Below, piece by piece: positions 10,830 to 22,679 of a stretch of DNA of 64,000 nucleotides. The stretch comes from Physella acuta. Its lineage: Eukaryota > Mollusca > Gastropoda > Physidae. The stretch's first letter is position 1, and each line of letters opens with the position of its first letter. Position numbers and translations under genes: made by a program. The stretch covers positions 1,428,501-1,492,500 of the forward strand of contig NW_026731683.1 in NCBI RefSeq assembly GCF_028476545.1, given 5' to 3'. Under the pieces are notes generated by a model, which did not search any database, had not been told where the DNA came from, and saw only the letters and a list, made by a program, of their open reading frames with translations.

Positions 10830-11587
10830 AGTAACAATAACAGAGAAACATCAAGACCTTCAGACTAAATAACAAGAACATTTTAAACAGCACGCTAAAG
10901 CAATACACAGTCCTAGCCTCCTTTTGAACATATAAAGTAGAACGACAAAAAACACTCCCGTTCATCCACCGTTTAAATACTAAGACACTGTCGGCCTCCA
11001 TTTGAACAAAATAACACAAAACACGAACACACCTCAGTCTTCATTTGAACAAAATAGCATGGGCATTGTATCACCAACATTCTCTCAACTCGTTTTTTTT
11101 TCGCTCTGTGAACTAAATAACATGAACATTCTAATTACCAACAAACTTTCAGCCTTCCTTTAACCTGAGTAACATGAACATTTTTGACATATAAACACTC
11201 CGCCTAAATGTGAACTAAATAACGTGGACCTATCGACAACACGCTCTTCTCTTCCACTTGAACAAAAGAACATGAATGTGCTTAACACCAACACACCCCA
11301 GCCTCCTTATGAACAAAATAAAATAAACGTACTAAAAACCAGCATATTCCCAGTCTCCATATGAACAAAATAACATTGATATACTTAACACCAACACACC
11401 CCAGCCCCTATTTAAACAAAATAACGTGGACATAACAACATCCTCAATATGAACAAAATAACATAAACATACTAAACACCAGCATATTCTCAGCCTCCAT
11501 ATGAAAAAAATAAAATAAACACACTCAACACCAACACACCCCAGCCTCCATATGAACAAAATAAACATACTAAACACCAACACACTC
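10830..11587. repeat. Degenerate ~50-60 bp minisatellite next to the GPCR stop codon
   Basis: Plus-strand units resemble AACACCAACACACCCCAG followed by CCTCCATATGAACAAAATAA and a variable spacer. Copies are best preserved between about 11280 and 11587 and decay to the left. On the minus strand this is the region immediately after the receptor stop codon, so it should lie in the 3' UTR. The last copy's CTCAG resembles the unit's CCCAG and coincides with the bases around the stop. Minus-strand open frames here are translated repeat. Confidence 0.75.
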
Positions 11588-12973
11588 TCAGCTTGCTCGG
11601 CCTCCTTTAGAAATGGGAGACAGAAGCTTGAGGTGACTGCGCTGGGAATTGTTAGGCACGAATACGTCATTGACTTCTGCAGACCCGTTGGAGTCTGTGG
11701 ATTCTCTGGGCGAGTAGGCCGCCTTGAGAACGGCCATGTCCAACCCTACTTCATGCTCACTCTGAACATCCGTCCGGCACTGCTGGTACCCGACTTTAGC
11801 GTACACGTTGCCGTTGTGCGCCGTCTTGGCGTGGTGGCTGTCAATGTTGTGATGAAAGCTGAAAGACTGGAACCTCCCGGGCATACGCCTGACCAGGCAC
11901 GGGCACAATGTTCTGACGAATGTGCGGCGAAACTTCTGACCCAGCGCGCAGTACAGGATGAAATTCACGGCGCTGTTGAGCATGACGAGGAAGTTTCTGA
12001 ACGAGCTGAGAACTATCCACCCTGCCGAGCTCTCAACTTTAGCAGTGTCGATAGCGTAAGCCATGTTGTATATAAGGGCGGGGACTTGGCAGATGATGAA
12101 AACGATAACGACGGAAACGAGCATGATTGTAACGTTGTTCTCGCGGGATTGTCGCACATTCATGTCCCGCCTCTGTTTCTTTGATCGTCTTACGGCCACT
12201 ATAAGGAATGCATTTAAAATAGCCAAGGAACATAGGGGTATAAAACACATCACTAAAAAATAAAGCCAACCAAAGTATAATTTGTGGTAAATGGGTTCAC
12301 TGCCTAATTGGGTTTTGATTATTGCCAAGCATATCTGATTATATTGATCTGTTAGCTCCAGGCTTGTGTACTCGAACCAGCGAGGTACATTGTAGAGTAT
12401 CGATACGATGGATATGACTAAAACGACCATCCTTGCGCGTGGTATCGTACACATACTTGCAGCCCGCAGCGGATGGCACACTGCAATGTATCGCTCCACA
12501 GTAAAAGACACAGTAAGCCACACCGTAGCGGTCTGCGCGGCTAATCCTATTGGATAAACAGACACGACGATGTACGGTGTGACATGTTTATTAAACTGCT
12601 CCGAAAGAACTGGCAGGCTCATCAAAGGTAAGACCACAGCGAGGACCACAGTATCCCAGATGGCGAGAGCCGTGAGGAACACGTTGGTAGAGGTTCGCAT
12701 GGTCCGCCGTGTCAGCACGATCATGGCCAGAGTGTTCCCTACCGCCCCCAGTATAACCAGCACCAGCGCCCCGATGCCAGTTAAGTAGAAGTTGATGGCA
12801 CTAAGGCTGTTCTCGCCTGAGCTGTTGCAGGCCGGGCTCAAAGACTCGTTAGCAGAGAGAGTCATGTTGGTGAGGGCTGAGTACGGGGTACTCATGGAGA
12901 TGTTGCTCGGCGCCGCGTACACCTCGAGGGTACTCTCGGGGTAAAAGAACCCGGTGCTCGTATTCTTCCCCAT
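11588..12973 (-). CDS. FMRFamide-receptor-like rhodopsin-class GPCR, single exon
   Basis: This is a 461-residue seven-helix receptor, complete and intronless. The frame is open further upstream, but there only a TTG could serve as start; the first ATG is at 12973, in strong context (G at -3, G at +4). The extracellular N-tail has five N-glycosylation sequons (N4, N24, N36, N42, N50). Class A marks: GN in TM1 (N80), D107 in TM2, ERY at 160-162 followed by IAVCHPLRA, CQVP (295-298) replacing CWxP in TM6, and NFILY (337-341) replacing NPxxY in TM7. Two cysteines (357, 359) after helix 8 are likely palmitoylation sites. The usual TM3 cysteine position (about 136) is valine, although an ECL2 cysteine (215) is present. 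TM3 (LAAQTATVWLTVSFTVERY) and TM7 resemble invertebrate FMRFamide/neuropeptide receptors, which signal through G proteins at the plasma membrane. The exact ligand is not predictable. The gene lies antisense within intron 1 of the long gene. Confidence 0.92.
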   Translation of the reverse strand: MGKNTSTGFFYPESTLEVYAAPSNISMSTPYSALTNMTLSANESLSPACNSSGENSLSAINFYLTGIGALVLVILGAVGNTLAMIVLTRRTMRTSTNVFLTALAIWDTVVLAVVLPLMSLPVLSEQFNKHVTPYIVVSVYPIGLAAQTATVWLTVSFTVERYIAVCHPLRAASMCTIPRARMVVLVISIVSILYNVPRWFEYTSLELTDQYNQICLAIIKTQLGSEPIYHKLYFGWLYFLVMCFIPLCSLAILNAFLIVAVRRSKKQRRDMNVRQSRENNVTIMLVSVVIVFIICQVPALIYNMAYAIDTAKVESSAGWIVLSSFRNFLVMLNSAVNFILYCALGQKFRRTFVRTLCPCLVRRMPGRFQSFSFHHNIDSHHAKTAHNGNVYAKVGYQQCRTDVQSEHEVGLDMAVLKAAYSPRESTDSNGSAEVNDVFVPNNSQRSHLKLLSPISKGGRAS

Positions 12974-14115
12974 CGCTGGCACGTTTAGGAATTCACCGAA
13001 GACTTGGAAATAATAGTTATTTTTTAAAATCCATTTAGATGTCACAAATTCCAATCACGATCTGGGAATGTTCAAACCATCAGAAATGATACATCCATGA
13101 TGAAAATATTGATTTTATATTTTCCTGTTTTCGAATGATTGGTCTACACAAATAACTTTTAAACTATTTGCTTGACGCCGTCACATTATTTATCGCTAAG
13201 TTGGGCGAGAGTGAAGGCAGAGCTGGCAAAAGGCTGAAGGAATTAACCAATTGATCTGTCCATAATTTGTTTACTTGATGACGTCACCTTATTTTCATAA
13301 ACAGCGACGCGGCCAATCAATACCTGCAAAGTAAAAAAAAATGTCAAAAAATGTTTCTCAATGTTAAATTAATAACCGATTAAATTTTAAAATTACCTTT
13401 TTTTCCTTCTGAATTTAACTAACCAAACACCAGTTGTATATGTGTAGTGTGTATCCTAAGCTGCACACCTAGCTGGGTCGACTAGGTTATCAAAAGAGGT
13501 AAGACTCTCGTTATCTTAGTAATTGACTGCGATGAACTAATAAATTATCACGGTATATTTGTGTACTGTACACCGTACAGCTGAAATGAATGTCACAGCT
13601 TTAGAACAATGACAAACGACGTTATCTAATCACAAGACCTATGTTTATGCTATCACTCTTCATGGTGGTATGTATGTGTAACGCAGTAATAACAGCCAGC
13701 TGAACTATACTACTCTGTGCATAAAAAAATTGAATGTTAACTTGTATAAGGAAGCACCGGTTGACCCGGTAAAGACTAAATAGAATCGAAAACTTAAAAA
13801 TAACCTCCTCATGTTCTATTTTAAACCATGGTTCTCCACCCTTAAATAGAAAGATATGTCCTCACCCGAAAAAAAAAGCCCTCATTAAAAATGTTGGAGG
13901 GATATTCCAGGAAAGTTATTATTCTAATTTTGGGTCTTAATTTACCTGCTGTACAATTTCTGGCATTTTTTATTGCTTTATTTTAGATTTTCTTGTATAG
14001 TTAATCCTTTGATTTAATTAATTACTTTGTGGGCCGGGGGTTAGTTGATTAAATGATGAAAGGATCTTGGACCAAATGTAAGAGAAACCTAGTTAGTTGT
14101 CTCTTGTACAACTGA
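12974..14115. other. 5' flank of the GPCR gene (minus-strand upstream)
   Basis: This should hold the receptor's 5' UTR and promoter. On the minus strand TATTTCCAAG just before position 13005 could be a weak acceptor, so a separate 5' non-coding exon is possible. No TATA box, CpG cluster or conserved element could be identified with confidence. Confidence 0.35.
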
Positions 14116-14117
14116 TG

Positions 14118-14610
14118 TTATGGCGTTTGTTTGGGGTATGTCTGATGGTGTTGTGGTGTTTGTTTGGGGTACATCTGGTGCTGTTGTGGTATTTGTTTGG
14201 AGTACATCTGATGGTGTTGTGGTATTTGTTTGGAGTACATCTGATGGTGTTGTGGTATTTGTTTGGAGTACATCTGATGGTGTTGTGGCGTTTGTTTGGG
14301 GTACATCTGATGGTGTTGTGGTATTTGTTTGGAGTACATCTGATGGTGTTGTGGCGTTTGTTTGGAGTACATCTGATGGTGTTGTGATATTTGCTTAAGG
14401 TACATCTGATGGTGTTGTGATATTTGCTTAGGGTACATCTGATGGTGTTGTGATATTTGCTTAGGGTACATCTGATGGTGTTGTGGCATTTGTTTGGGGT
14501 ACATCTGATGGTGTTGTGGCGTTTGTAGTACATCTGATGGTGTTGTGGTGTTTGTTTAGGGTACATCTGATGGTGTTATGACATTTGTTTGGGATATATC
14601 TAATTGTGTT
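14118..14610. repeat. 33-bp minisatellite
   Basis: About fifteen copies of GATGGTGTTGTGGTATTTG plus TTTGGAGTACATCT. The unit is a multiple of three and lacks stops in several frames, so it produces long pseudo-ORFs on both strands (repeated YPKQTPQHHQM or SDGVVVFVWST). Confidence 0.95.
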
Positions 14611-14817
14611 GTAGCATTTACCCGGGATACAACCGGTCTAATCTCACGCTTAAATCTACTGCAGTGATCGCTGGAGGGCCAGTGACACAATAGCACGACA
14701 GTCTGTCTGTCAACCTTTGCATGGTCGGTCGATAGACATCCCGATAGTGCTGTAGCACTATAGACTTTGGCAGTATAACCTTAGTGTTTCTGCACTGTAT
14801 AATTGCATTGTCTTTCT

Positions 14818-15000
14818 AAATGTATTGTTGGGAGGGGGGGGGGGAGGAAAGGGGCTCTTGAAATTGTTTTTTTGGGAGGGGGGAGGGGGGCGATCACTGG
14901 TAAAAGTACATATTTCCTAATATATTTCCTAAATAAATTCTCTTTCGTTGGGAGGGGGGGGGGGGGTAAGGCCCTTTTGAAGAGATGCCTGGAAGAAACT
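14818..15000. mobile_element. Degenerate G-rich MITE related to the 24042 element
   Basis: CACTGGTAAAAGTACATATTTC, AATAAATTCTCTTTCGTTGGGAGG and GAAGAGATGCCTGGAAGAAACTG parallel 24110-24215. It has three G tracts. The left end is unclear and no target duplication was found. Confidence 0.55.
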
Positions 15001-15039
15001 GGTAGTGTTTAGCTCTGATTTGTCTAGGCCGATTGTTGT

Positions 15040-15315
15040 TACAATGCCCTTTTTGTCAAACTAGCTGTAGTGTTTTAGCACTGTATAATACCTTTGTCAG
15101 TCTAGTTGTAGTTTTTTATCACCGTATAATGCCTTTGTCAGTCTAGCCGTAGTGTTTTAGCACTGTATAATACGTTTGTCTGACTAAGCATAGTGCTTTA
15201 GAACTGTTAATGCCCTTTGCAGTCTAGACCGAGTGTTTTATCTCTGTATAACGCCGTTGTCAGTCTAGCCGTAGTGTTTTAGCACTGTATAACGCCGTTG
15301 TCAGTCTAGACTGCG
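15040..15315. repeat. Degenerate tandem repeat, ~45 bp unit
   Basis: Five to six copies of GTCAGTCTAGCCGTAGTG plus TTTTAGCACTGTATAA, with substitutions and length changes. Confidence 0.75.
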
Positions 15316-15319
15316 TGTT

Positions 15320-16640
15320 TAACACAGTGTTGCTTTAAAGCTGTATAAAATATTTAAAGCCACCCTCTGTTAGCCAGAGTGTTCACTGTATGTAATAAGG
15401 TGTCGTTTAGCACCGGTAGAGAAAAAAAAACCCTTAATGAGGTGTTGTTTAGACCTTGTGGAAAAAAACAACCGTTGGTAAACTTTTCAGGAATGAATTG
15501 GGCGTGAACACGTGCATGAAAGTCCTTTAGAGACCGCTGATCGATTGTTGGAGAACGTGGGGTGAGCAAGGGTGAAGAGTGTGTAAACTCTCCTAGCGCT
15601 CACTTGGGACCCATAGGTCTCAGGCAAGACCTAATCACACACACTGTCGCTTATATTGAGACTTGGTTGTTTCATTAACGTTTTAATCGCTAGTTTACGT
15701 TACATTTTGTACACTTGAGACTTTTGCTTCTATTTTTTTCTGGGTTGTGTTTACGTTGATTTTATTATGTTAAAAATTCCATATTGGTGTTCTTAGATTT
15801 TATAATTGCAAACAAGCAAAAAATATTTAAAAGAAAGTGTTTTCTCAGTGATAACTTGAACGATTTATTAAGAAACACTTTCTAGCTTATGAACGACAAA
15901 AGATCGTCATATTTGATTATAACAACAAACTTATGAATGACAATAGATGATCATATTAGGTTTTAACCACAAGCTAAATGCATCTAGATACTTTGAACAG
16001 AAATGTTGGTTTACAGTCATGACATTGAGAAATCACGCTTGCCATGTATAGAATAATCCTTCAACGCTTGTATAATCACAGTAAGGTGCAACCCTTCAAC
16101 TCTAGCATTGGGCCAAGAGTATCTTGCTAATTAGAGAACTTCTCTAAACCAGTCTCTGTATAGCCCCTAGCTATTTTACCAAAAATGTCACTCGGAAAAG
16201 TACTTTAACCTGATCTAAGGGAGCGGTACCATTTTATTTGTACTCCTACCATCTATAATTGTAATTGAACTTCCCCATTTTAAAACTATACTCCCAACTA
16301 CCTTTAATTTGCAATCGAAGTTAACCGTGTACTGTATTGCTTCATTACTGTAACTGCAGCTTTTGGGTTGGGCAATAGTCGTAAATACCAATCTATGGAA
16401 ACAGGTTCGCGATGTTTGTTTTCTAATAGCAAGTGCAGTTATTGCTAGTCGGAAAACTCTTCATTCAAATACCTATCAATTACTCACTGCGGTAAATGTT
16501 CTAAGGCACGAATGATTAAAAAAACCTAGTCTTCATTTGGTGTGGTCAAAAATCTCGCCTCTTATTTAATAGGTTGAGTAGAGATTTATACATTTATTTA
16601 TATCATAAGAATTTTTCTTTGTGACCGAACATCCATCGAA
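15320..16640. other. Non-coding intron stretch
   Basis: No gene, repeat array or element end recognised. Confidence 0.4.
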
Positions 16641-17008
16641 GTGATTTTTTTCTTGTTACACATCAGTTGTCCGCTGAAAGTTCTTCATTCTAAACCCACA
16701 TCGTGAATTTTTTCTTGTTACACATCAGTTGTCTGATGAACGTTTTTCATTCTATACCCACATCGTGAATTTTTTCTTGTTACACATCAGTTGTCTAATG
16801 AACGTTTTTCATTCTATACCCACATCGTGAATTTTTTCTTGTTACACATCAGTTGTCTGATGAAAGTTTTTTATTCTCCACCCACATCGTGAATTTTTTC
16901 TTGTTACACATCAGTTGTCTGATGAAAGTTTTTTATTCTCCACCCACATCGTGAATTTTTTCTTGTTACACATCAGTTGTCTGATGAAAGTTCTTCATTC
17001 TATACCCA
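16641..17008. repeat. ~61-bp tandem repeat, six copies
   Basis: The unit carries TTTTTTCTTGTTACACATCAG, then TTGTCTGATGAAAGTT and ATTCTATACCCACATCGTGAA. Inner copies differ at few positions, suggesting recent expansion. Confidence 0.92.
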
Positions 17009-17189
17009 GACCGACAGGATTTGTGGTTCCCAGCCATATAAAGTGCGGGAAGTCATTTTTAAGGGGTATTAAAAAGATCAAGTAACATTTTCCTGTGCTA
17101 ATCAGTGAAAAAGTCCCGAGTAATCTGTCAGTGAGAAATATTGTGTACTTTGGACTGTGATTGGGGTCACGATGTCTTCTCTGACAATA

Positions 17190-17263
17190 TCGTTTACATC
17201 TGATCATTATACGGTGGAAATGTTCATGTACATCTGATCATTATACGGTGGAAATGTTCATGT
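17190..17263. repeat. Two-copy 34-bp tandem duplication
   Basis: TACATCTGATCATTATACGG plus TGGAAATGTTCATG occurs twice, head to tail. Confidence 0.85.
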
Positions 17264-18500
17264 TCCTGTCATCCCATACTTATAAATACATTCATGTCTA
17301 ATGAGTTCCTGCTACTAGTCTGACAGCCCTAGTGTTGAGCATCGTTAAATGTTTACTTCCGTTAACCTTTGACCTATGTATAGGAGACTAAAGTACAAAG
17401 CACTGTGAAACAATGTAGCCCCATACGCTGTTTTATTGATCATATCTGCTCTACCACAGGAGATGGACTCAAATTATTTCACCAATTACGACAATGGCGT
17501 CATTTTGTGAATTATATTAATAGCCTTTTTCGACGCACAATAATATAAATAACTCGCAGTTACTTTACCGTACCGTGCACGGTCATTTGCTGACGGACAG
17601 ATTTGGGTCACCCTAATTGTGCAATTTTCTTACGCACTGAAACAAATTGATCAAACATCGTACACAACGTTAATTTAACTGGCATACTCACAGTTTTTAT
17701 ATCTTAAAGAATTTTGGTACAACACAAAAATACACATCAAATCATGTTCTGGTATAATAAACAGCAGTATAAAATAAGTTTACATTATATCGCCTTTAGG
17801 CAAACATGGCCATTGATAGAATGTGATACACGCCTACATTTCACGCATACAACAGCTGTTAGTGCAATTAGATACATGTTTTATAAGGCCAATGAAAGTT
17901 GATAGTGTTTCTAGTAATGAATTTAATTTGAAAAACTTGTATGAAAACAGTGTTAGCGAGAAAGTAAAGGACAGGACAAATGATAGTTCTACTAAAAATA
18001 ATATCTTACTTAAATACTAACGTATCGTATTGTGATATACCTCGCACTCTAATTGGGAAAAGATGTGAAAAGGCTTCAATTTGGTCTCCTGATAAAATAG
18101 ACCAACGGTTTGGTAAGTGACGTAGATAAATGTAGATAACTAAAGATTTATTTAAATAAAAAACATACGTAGTTTCAAAATATTACATTTTTAAAATATA
18201 AAAAAATAATCACAAAATAATAGTTAATATATTATTTTCAAGATGACGATATTGCTTATAATTCAATTACATTTCTTCCATTCAGTTTTTGTACGTCTGA
18301 GATTTACGTACATTCTTTAAAAAACGCTCGAATGATTTTTAATTTATCAGACCTAGTTACTTATTACTGAGATGCCTTGTAGGTGTTCTCTCCGCCTGGT
18401 TAGGTAAATATTGGTGGACACTGTATGATTCAAACCACGCGACTGAAAAATTTGGGACGGACGACTCGCTCGGTGATAAAAGCTTCTAATTCACCGGCTC
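17264..18500. other. Non-coding intron stretch
   Basis: AT-rich, nothing recognised. Small open frames at 17714-18020 lack splice or start support. Confidence 0.4.
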
Positions 18501-18547
18501 AATTCTAGTACTTCTTTGAACAAATTCTAGTACTTCTTTGAACAAAT
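18501..18547. repeat. Two-copy 23-bp duplication
   Basis: ATTCTAGTACTTCTTTGAAC occurs twice in a row. Confidence 0.85.
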
Positions 18548-18580
18548 TAGAACATAAAAAGTACAGAGCTGTGACAGGGC

Positions 18581-18584
<4 letters not shown>

Positions 18585-18675
<91 letters not shown>
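18585..18675. repeat. (TA)n microsatellite
   Basis: About 45 TA dinucleotides without interruption. Confidence 0.97.
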
Positions 18676-18677
<2 letters not shown>

Positions 18678-19477
18678 TTCGTATTGTAATCAGTGCTTAA
18701 AAGTGCATTTGTTTTCAATTTTTAGCCTACCTACCTTATTTAACAAACATGTAATTATAGATGATCAAACAAAATTATATAAAGTATGTGATGGTTTTAA
18801 AAATCATACAAAAATGTAAACCTATATAAAAGTTGTATACCAACTTTTAATAATTTATACTGAAGTAAAATTCGATAACGTTTTTAAAGTCAAACAAAAT
18901 AAAAACAAATACCTTCTGATTATAACCAACAGAACCTGACAGAGAACACGAGTTATTCACTGTGACAGTAGATACAGATTCCATGTCCTACTATTTATTT
19001 CAACAGCGGGGGTGTTGAGATCAGCGGTTCTAAAATTTATCACATCGTGCCTTAGTTTTTACAGTGCATATTAAAAAAAGTTATGTATAGATATTTCAGA
19101 TCAAAATTTATAACACTTATTTAAAGACTTTATTGATTTATTCTCTGTTGATGATAAAGTGATATTTCTATCAATATCAATACAGGAACGAGCTGTGAAC
19201 TGTAAGATTTTCTATATGGAATGTTTCCCAGACCCCTCACTTCATTATACACATACACTATCAACAGATGTCAGTACCCGTTTGTTTACCCACACCTCCA
19301 GAGTGGCAGAGGTTATTGTGTGTGAGAAATTTATTGCTTTTACACCAGTTATGGTGTACGAACAACGTTCTTATAAACTAAGTCTACATGAATGCACACT
19401 GTACACAATGTCCAGGAGACACCTGGTTCAAGCACACATCCATTCATATTCTCATAACACGATCAAGGTTTCTTTCA

Positions 19478-19620
19478 GATGTTTTTTACGAGGGGGGCGG
19501 ATGCACTTAAAACCTCCGGGGTTGTGGGGTGGGGGGGGGGGGGGGGGCAATAGTTAATGTACATATTTTTCTATAAAAACTTATTACTTTTCTATATCGT
19601 CCGGGGACGGGGACAGTGCA
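19478..19620. mobile_element. G-rich partial MITE of the CAGTGTTTC family
   Basis: GGTTTCTTTCAGATGTTTTTTACG followed by G tracts and then TAATGTACATATTTTTCTATA resembles the left two thirds of the 24042 element. The right end is not identifiable. Confidence 0.45.
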
Positions 19621-19644
19621 CGTGCTTCAGTTATGTGTGTGTGT

Positions 19645-19648
<4 letters not shown>

Positions 19649-19684
<36 letters not shown>

Positions 19685-19689
19685 GAGAG
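19649..19689. repeat. (GA)n microsatellite
   Basis: About 20 GA dinucleotides with one GATA interruption. Short (CA)-rich and CACAACA-rich simple sequence follows to about 19860. Confidence 0.95.
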
Positions 19690-19949
19690 GGCGTGGGACG
19701 ACACTGAATATTCTACGATGTGATATTGTTCATCACACAATACTACAACACTTTACAGTGCATTACAATACTACAGAACAGCACAACAGAAACAACACAC
19801 ACACACAACACAGCAGGAACACAGAACACGATCCAACCCAACACACACCACAATAGGCAATATTCTTACTATATAAATCGTAAAAAAACCTCGCTTAAAA
19901 TGTTGTGGGCCCCCCCCCCCCTTCTGCCCTCACAACAGTTCCACTAATG

Positions 19950-21620
19950 CTTAAGTACAACACAGCTTAATACCTAAGAAAACAATACACCGCTAACACT
20001 ACACACACACAACACACGTACAATGCAGTAAACAAAACTTAACTTTACAATTTAATACTAAATATTCGATAGTATGCTAAAAAATACGATACAATACACA
20101 ATATGCCTACCTACAGACTCAACATTTATTACAAATTTTTGTTTAATGCAACTGTGAGTACGCCATGCGGGAAGCAGAAATAAAAAAAATATTCATCCAC
20201 ACGTTTTCTGTTCTTGCCATTTTTATTTTAAAGTGGCTATAGACGTTCCTCAGATTATGCTAACTACGTATGGCAAACAGGAACAGATTCTGTTCAAGCG
20301 TTTAGATTTCTATTTCTGCTCGGGACTCGCGTATAATACTTTGATATAGATACCCATTTTTATCATTGCGCTTTTGAACCGAAGGATCCATCTACAAATA
20401 GCCATCTGTTTGTTGAAGAGACTCCTTCATGATTAGCCTTGACATTTGTATTAGCACTGGAGGATCTCCCCTTCACAATTACAAACATCTTGGTTAAATG
20501 TTAATCTATTGTTTATTCTCATGCGGTATTTACCTCTCAGATGATGGGATACTTTTATAGAGATTCCCCATTCCTGGGAGATAAACTTCTGGGAATTATT
20601 TTATTGCCATAGATCCTTCCTGTAATGATGAAATATTAAGGTTTGAATATTTCATTTTTTTTTCTTAACCACCTTTTGACTAGCGTTTCTTAGGTGTTTA
20701 AAAAAACACATATTTTAAGTGTGTGGTTACACTTAGAATGTGAACATAATTACAATCAATTTGTTCTGTATTATTGACCACCAGCTTTCAACACTGTTAA
20801 ATGAAATCTGGTCCCACCAATCCCAAAACGCGAGAATCAGTCTAGATTTGTTAGAGTGCATGTAGTAGATAACAACCAGCCTCCCAATCAGGTAATCAAA
20901 CACGTCTGTGTCGAAGCCTCGCTTTGGTGTGTTTACAATAGACATCTACCATCATGCTCGTGTTATCAAACACTTGACCTGCTTTCAAATCTTTAACTAG
21001 TTCAATCTGGCTGTGTCGAGTCAATCAATTAGGGGCAATTAAGAAAATAGCGCAAGCACGAGGTTTATAATTAGTAAGTTTTAAAGCTTGATGTGTTGTT
21101 GCGATGTATTCTCAATATGATAGTCTAAATGACTAGAAAATAACAGCTTGATCTTGTACTGAGCTTGATGTGTTGTTGCGAGGTATTCCAAATACAATAG
21201 TCTAAAATACTAGGACATTTCAGCTCTATATATAGGATTTGTTCCAACTTTAAGAGTGCCTTAAAAAGTTTAACGTAGGAGGGGGGTATGGGGATGCTAA
21301 GTGACAGAAACAAAAGTATAGCGTACAGATTTGTTGATTGTCTTCTGTCCTACTAGCATTTTGTTTGACCTTTTCACATTTCGTTCAAGCTCTATTTTTC
21401 CCATTTGTGAATGTGGATATCTACATTTCTGGGTAATTTTGGGACATTGCAACCGTTTGATTAGAGGAGCTTGCCATCTATCTCAGACCGCAGTGTATCG
21501 ATTGCGTCCCCTTTACGGCGGTTTCACGGTTACTTTAAGGCACATTTTCACGTTGTATGTGACGAGAGGCCTGCACAAGATTGATTTCTTTGGGGATGTT
21601 ACATACATGTTGAACAACAC
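19950..21620. other. Non-coding intron stretch with a two-copy repeat
   Basis: Near 21085-21215, GCTTGATGTGTTGTTGCGA plus GGTATTC and TAGTCTAAA occurs twice about 80 bp apart. Nothing else recognised. Confidence 0.45.
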
Positions 21621-21624
21621 TGAT

Positions 21625-22667
21625 ACAGTAGCTCAGCTAGAGGAAAGGTTCAGTAGCACAGCTAGAGGAAAAGTTCAGTAGCACAGCCAGAGGAAATGTT
21701 CAGTAGCACAGCCAGAGGAAATGTTCAGTAGCACAGCCAGAGGAAAAGTTCAGTAGCACAGCCGGAGGAAAAGTTCAGTAGCACAGCCAGAGGAAAAGTT
21801 CAGTAGCACAGCCAGAGGAAAAGTTCAGTAGCACAGCCAGAGGAAAAGTTCAGTAGCACAGCCATAGGAAAAGTTCAGTAGCACAGCTAGAGGAAAGGTT
21901 CAGTAGCACAGCTAGAGGAAATGTTCAGTAGCACAGCCAGAGGAAAAGTTCAGTAGCACAGCCAGAGGAAAAGTTCAGTAGCACAGCCAGAGGAAAAGTT
22001 CAGTAGCACAGCCAGAGGAAAAGTTCAGTAGCACAGCCAGAGGAAAAGTTCAGTAGCACAGCCAGAGGAAAAGTTCAGTAGCACAGCCGGAGGAAAAGTT
22101 CAGTAGCACAGCCAGAGGAAAAGTTCAGTAGCACAGCCAGAGGAAAAGTTCAGTAGCACAGCCAGAGGATTGGCACAGCCAGAGGAAAAGTTCAGTAGCA
22201 CAGCCGGAGGAAAAGTTCAGTAGCACAGCCAGAGGATTGGCACAGCCAGAGGAAAAGTTCAGTAGCACAGCCGGAGGAAAAGTTCAGTAGCACAGCCAGA
22301 GGAAAAGTTCAGTAGCACAGCCAGAGGAAAAGTTCAGTAGCACAGCCAGAGGATTGGCACAGCCAGAGGAAAAGTTCAGTAGCACAGCCGGAGGAAAAGT
22401 TCAGTAGCACAGCCAGAGGATTGGCACAGCCAGAGGAAAAGTTCAGTAGCACAGCCGGAGGAAAAGTTCAGTAGCACAGCCAGAGGAAAAGTTCAGTAGC
22501 ACAGCCGGAGGAAAAGTTCAGTAGCACAGCCAGAGGATTGGCACAGCCAGAGGAAAAGTTCAGTAGCACAGCCGGAGGAAAAGTTCAGTAGCACAGCTAG
22601 AAGAAAAGTTCAGTAGCACAGCTAGAGGAAAAGTTCAGTAGCACAACCGGAGGAAATGTTCAGAGCC
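21625..22667. repeat. 25-bp minisatellite with a mixed higher-order pattern
   Basis: About 41 copies of CAGTAGCACAGCCAGAGGAA plus AAGTT. Variants (GCTAGAG at the edges, GCCGGAG and a short GATTGGCACAGCC junction in the right half) recur in a fixed order between about 22160 and 22560. This shows block amplification of multi-unit segments after single-unit expansion. Confidence 0.95.
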
Positions 22668-22679
22668 AGTTGTGTGTGT

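Noticed and set aside
11552-12184. 210-codon plus-strand frame
   Set aside because: It is antisense to the GPCR C-terminal half; the minus-strand frame carries all the family motifs.
12974-13054. N-terminal extension of 27 residues on the GPCR
   Set aside because: It would need a TTG start; the first ATG at 12973 has strong context, and the upstream part looks like UTR.
14093-14566. Frames of 92-157 codons on both strands
   Set aside because: Produced by the 33-bp minisatellite, whose length is a multiple of three.
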